Shown: piece by piece, positions 62,688 to 64,000 of the stretch
Position numbering within the stretch: position 1 is the first letter of the stretch
Layout of the letters: every line of letters starts with the position of its first letter
Source: Tianweitania sp. UT-5YL-CI-8
GTDB lineage: Bacteria; Pseudomonadota; Alphaproteobacteria; Rhizobiales; Rhizobiaceae
Assembly: GCF_030010215.1 (NCBI RefSeq)
Contig: NZ_JASCRR010000002.1
Coordinates: 186,001 to 250,000 of the forward strand
Reading direction: 5' to 3'
Length of the DNA: 64,000 nt
Notes under the pieces: model-generated
What the model saw: only the letters and a program-made list of their open reading frames with translations
Told to the model about the DNA's origin: nothing
The model's database searches: none
Translations under genes and position numbers: made by a program

Positions 62688-64000
62688 TTACTCGACGATG
62701 TCAACACCGTCGAAGGCGAAGTCGCCGAGCGGGCTCTGGACGAAGCCTTCGACACCCTTGCGCATCGGAACGACCGACAGCGAGTGGTCGATGGTGGCCC
62801 AGGGCGCTTCGCGCTTGAACACGACCTGCGCCTCTTCATAGAGCTTGGTGCGTTCGGCCACGTCAGTGGTTTCCTTGGCCTTCATGACGAGGGTATTGAA
62901 CTCCTCGTTGCACCACTGCGCGCGGTTGTTGCCGCCGACCGCTTCGCAACCGAGCAGGGTGTGGAGGAAGTTGTCGGGATCGCCATTGTCGCCGGTCCAG
63001 CCGAGGATGACGGCGCCGTCACGATCCTTGGCCTTAGAACGGTCGAGATATTCGGCCCATTCGTAAGACACGATCTCGACGGTGACGCCAATCTTGGCGA
63101 AGTCGGACTGCATGATCTCGGCGGCACGACGTGCATTGAGCATATAGGGGCGCGACACCGGCATCGCCCAGACCTTCATCGACAGGTCCTTCACGCCGGC
63201 TTCTTCGAGAAGCTTCTTGGCTTCGTCGAGGTTGTAGGCGTCGTCCTCGACCTTATCGTTATACGACCACATGGTCGGCGGGATCGGGTTCTTGGCCGGC
63301 GTGGCCGCGCCCTGGAACACCGCGTCGACGATGGCTTCCTTGTTGATGGCTTGGTTGAGCGCCTTGCGCACCTTCACGTTGTCGAACGGAGCCTGGGTGG
63401 TGTTGTAGGCGAGATAGGCGACGTTCAGGCCTTCCTGCTCTTCAACCTTGAGGTTCGGATCGGCCTTCATGGCCTCGACGTCCGCCGAGTTCGGGAAAGG
63501 CATCAGGTGGCATTCGCCGGCCTTGAGCTTCTGGTAGCGAACCGAAGCGTCAGGCGTGATGGCGAAGACGAGGTCGTCGATCTTCTGCTTGCCGCCCCAG
63601 TAATCCGGGTTGGCCTTATAGCGGATCACCGCATCCTGCTGATAGCCGACGAAGGTGAAGGGGCCGGTGCCGAGCGGCTGCTGGTTGAGCTTTTCCTTGG
63701 TGCCGGCTGCGTCGAGCTTGTCGGCATACTCCTTGGACATGATCGATGCGAAAGGCATTGCCAAATTGGCCAGGAAGGGCGCCTCGGTCTTCTTGAGCAC
63801 GATCTTGACGGTCATGTCGTCGACCTTTTCGATCGACTGGATGAGTTCCGGCATGCCCATGCCGGCGAAGTATTCCCAGCTCGTGCCGGGAACGTACTGG
63901 TGCCAGGGATTGTCTGTCTTAAGCTGGCGTTCGAGCGAGAAGATCACGTCGTCGGCATTCAGCTCGCGCGTCGGCGTGAAGTATTCGGTGGTCTGGAACT
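62688..64000 (-). CDS. dppA: Dipeptide ABC transporter substrate-binding protein (family 5), N-terminus outside window
   Basis: The C-terminal 437 residues of an SBP_bac_5 protein; the frame is open to the window edge at 64000, so the signal peptide and first residues are missing. It shows TREL..DDVIFSLERQ at the edge, then PLGTGPFTFVGYQQDAVIRY, YWGGKQKIDDLVFAITPDAS, KVRKALNQAINKEAIVDAVF and a late GWTGDNGDPDNFLHTLLGCE, the last being typical of DppA-like proteins. It opens operon 2 and should deliver peptides to DppBC. Confidence 0.93.
   Translation of the reverse strand, partial: FQTTEYFTPTRELNADDVIFSLERQLKTDNPWHQYVPGTSWEYFAGMGMPELIQSIEKVDDMTVKIVLKKTEAPFLANLAMPFASIMSKEYADKLDAAGTKEKLNQQPLGTGPFTFVGYQQDAVIRYKANPDYWGGKQKIDDLVFAITPDASVRYQKLKAGECHLMPFPNSADVEAMKADPNLKVEEQEGLNVAYLAYNTTQAPFDNVKVRKALNQAINKEAIVDAVFQGAATPAKNPIPPTMWSYNDKVEDDAYNLDEAKKLLEEAGVKDLSMKVWAMPVSRPYMLNARRAAEIMQSDFAKIGVTVEIVSYEWAEYLDRSKAKDRDGAVILGWTGDNGDPDNFLHTLLGCEAVGGNNRAQWCNEEFNTLVMKAKETTDVAERTKLYEEAQVVFKREAPWATIDHSLSVVPMRKGVEGFVQSPLGDFAFDGVDIVE

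Overview
The window is a GC-rich chromosomal segment of an alphaproteobacterium, most likely a member of the Hyphomicrobiales close to Mesorhizobium or another Phyllobacteriaceae. This rests on a GcrA-type cell-cycle regulator with clustered GANTC sites, a class I lysyl-tRNA synthetase, a PodJ-like polarity protein, a DUF2778 protein, the hslO-argF-argD block and several rhizobial-type intergenic palindromic repeats. Genus is inferred from gene content only.

Layout. 1-4.3 kb: a partial RTX calcium-binding protein, a GT21-like glycosyltransferase, apaG and a membrane acyltransferase. 4.4-8.6 kb: hslO, argF, argD (minus) and divergent gcrA. 8.6-12.2 kb: phosphate block with phoU and phoR (minus) and ppk2 (plus), separated by a small inverted-repeat element. 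12.2-19.7 kb: a glycosyltransferase with a possible MshEN domain, a solute-binding protein, a TerB-like protein, class I LysRS, a degenerate nuclease-like protein, an S24 repressor and a ParE-type toxin/antitoxin pair. 19.7-27.4 kb: a six-gene beta-oxidation operon (fadE, a second acyl-CoA dehydrogenase, osmC-like, thiolase, FadB/J, thioesterase). It is preceded by a palindromic operator that recurs upstream of a LiuR-like MerR gene (28.8 kb) and of a nitronate monooxygenase gene (48.5 kb).

29.0-31.0 kb holds a two-gene unit in which a metallo-beta-lactamase-fold domain is joined to helices and a degenerate HATPase-like end, and is translationally coupled to a STAS protein. This is the best candidate for an undescribed signalling system here. 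31.4-36.6 kb: PodJ-like protein, a TSUP exporter and a coupled TIGR02186-type protein. 36.6-47.2 kb: the ligase-associated DNA damage response set in two divergent halves (pdeM + DEXH helicase; exonuclease + ATP-dependent ligase) with a DUF2778 protein, a TetR/MFS pair and a methyltransferase between them. 47.3-52.6 kb: a membrane protein, nitronate monooxygenase, tRNA-Thr(CGU), Ku and a run of small stress-type genes (CsbD, lipoprotein, GlsB/YeaQ, YegP).

52.7-64 kb: two tandem dipeptide/oligopeptide-type ABC transporter operons, both on the minus strand. The second contains a frameshifted gene between its permease and ATPase genes, and its binding-protein gene runs off the window. At least four intergenic palindromic mosaic repeats and one MITE-like element lie between genes. 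No CRISPR array, prophage or transposase gene was seen.
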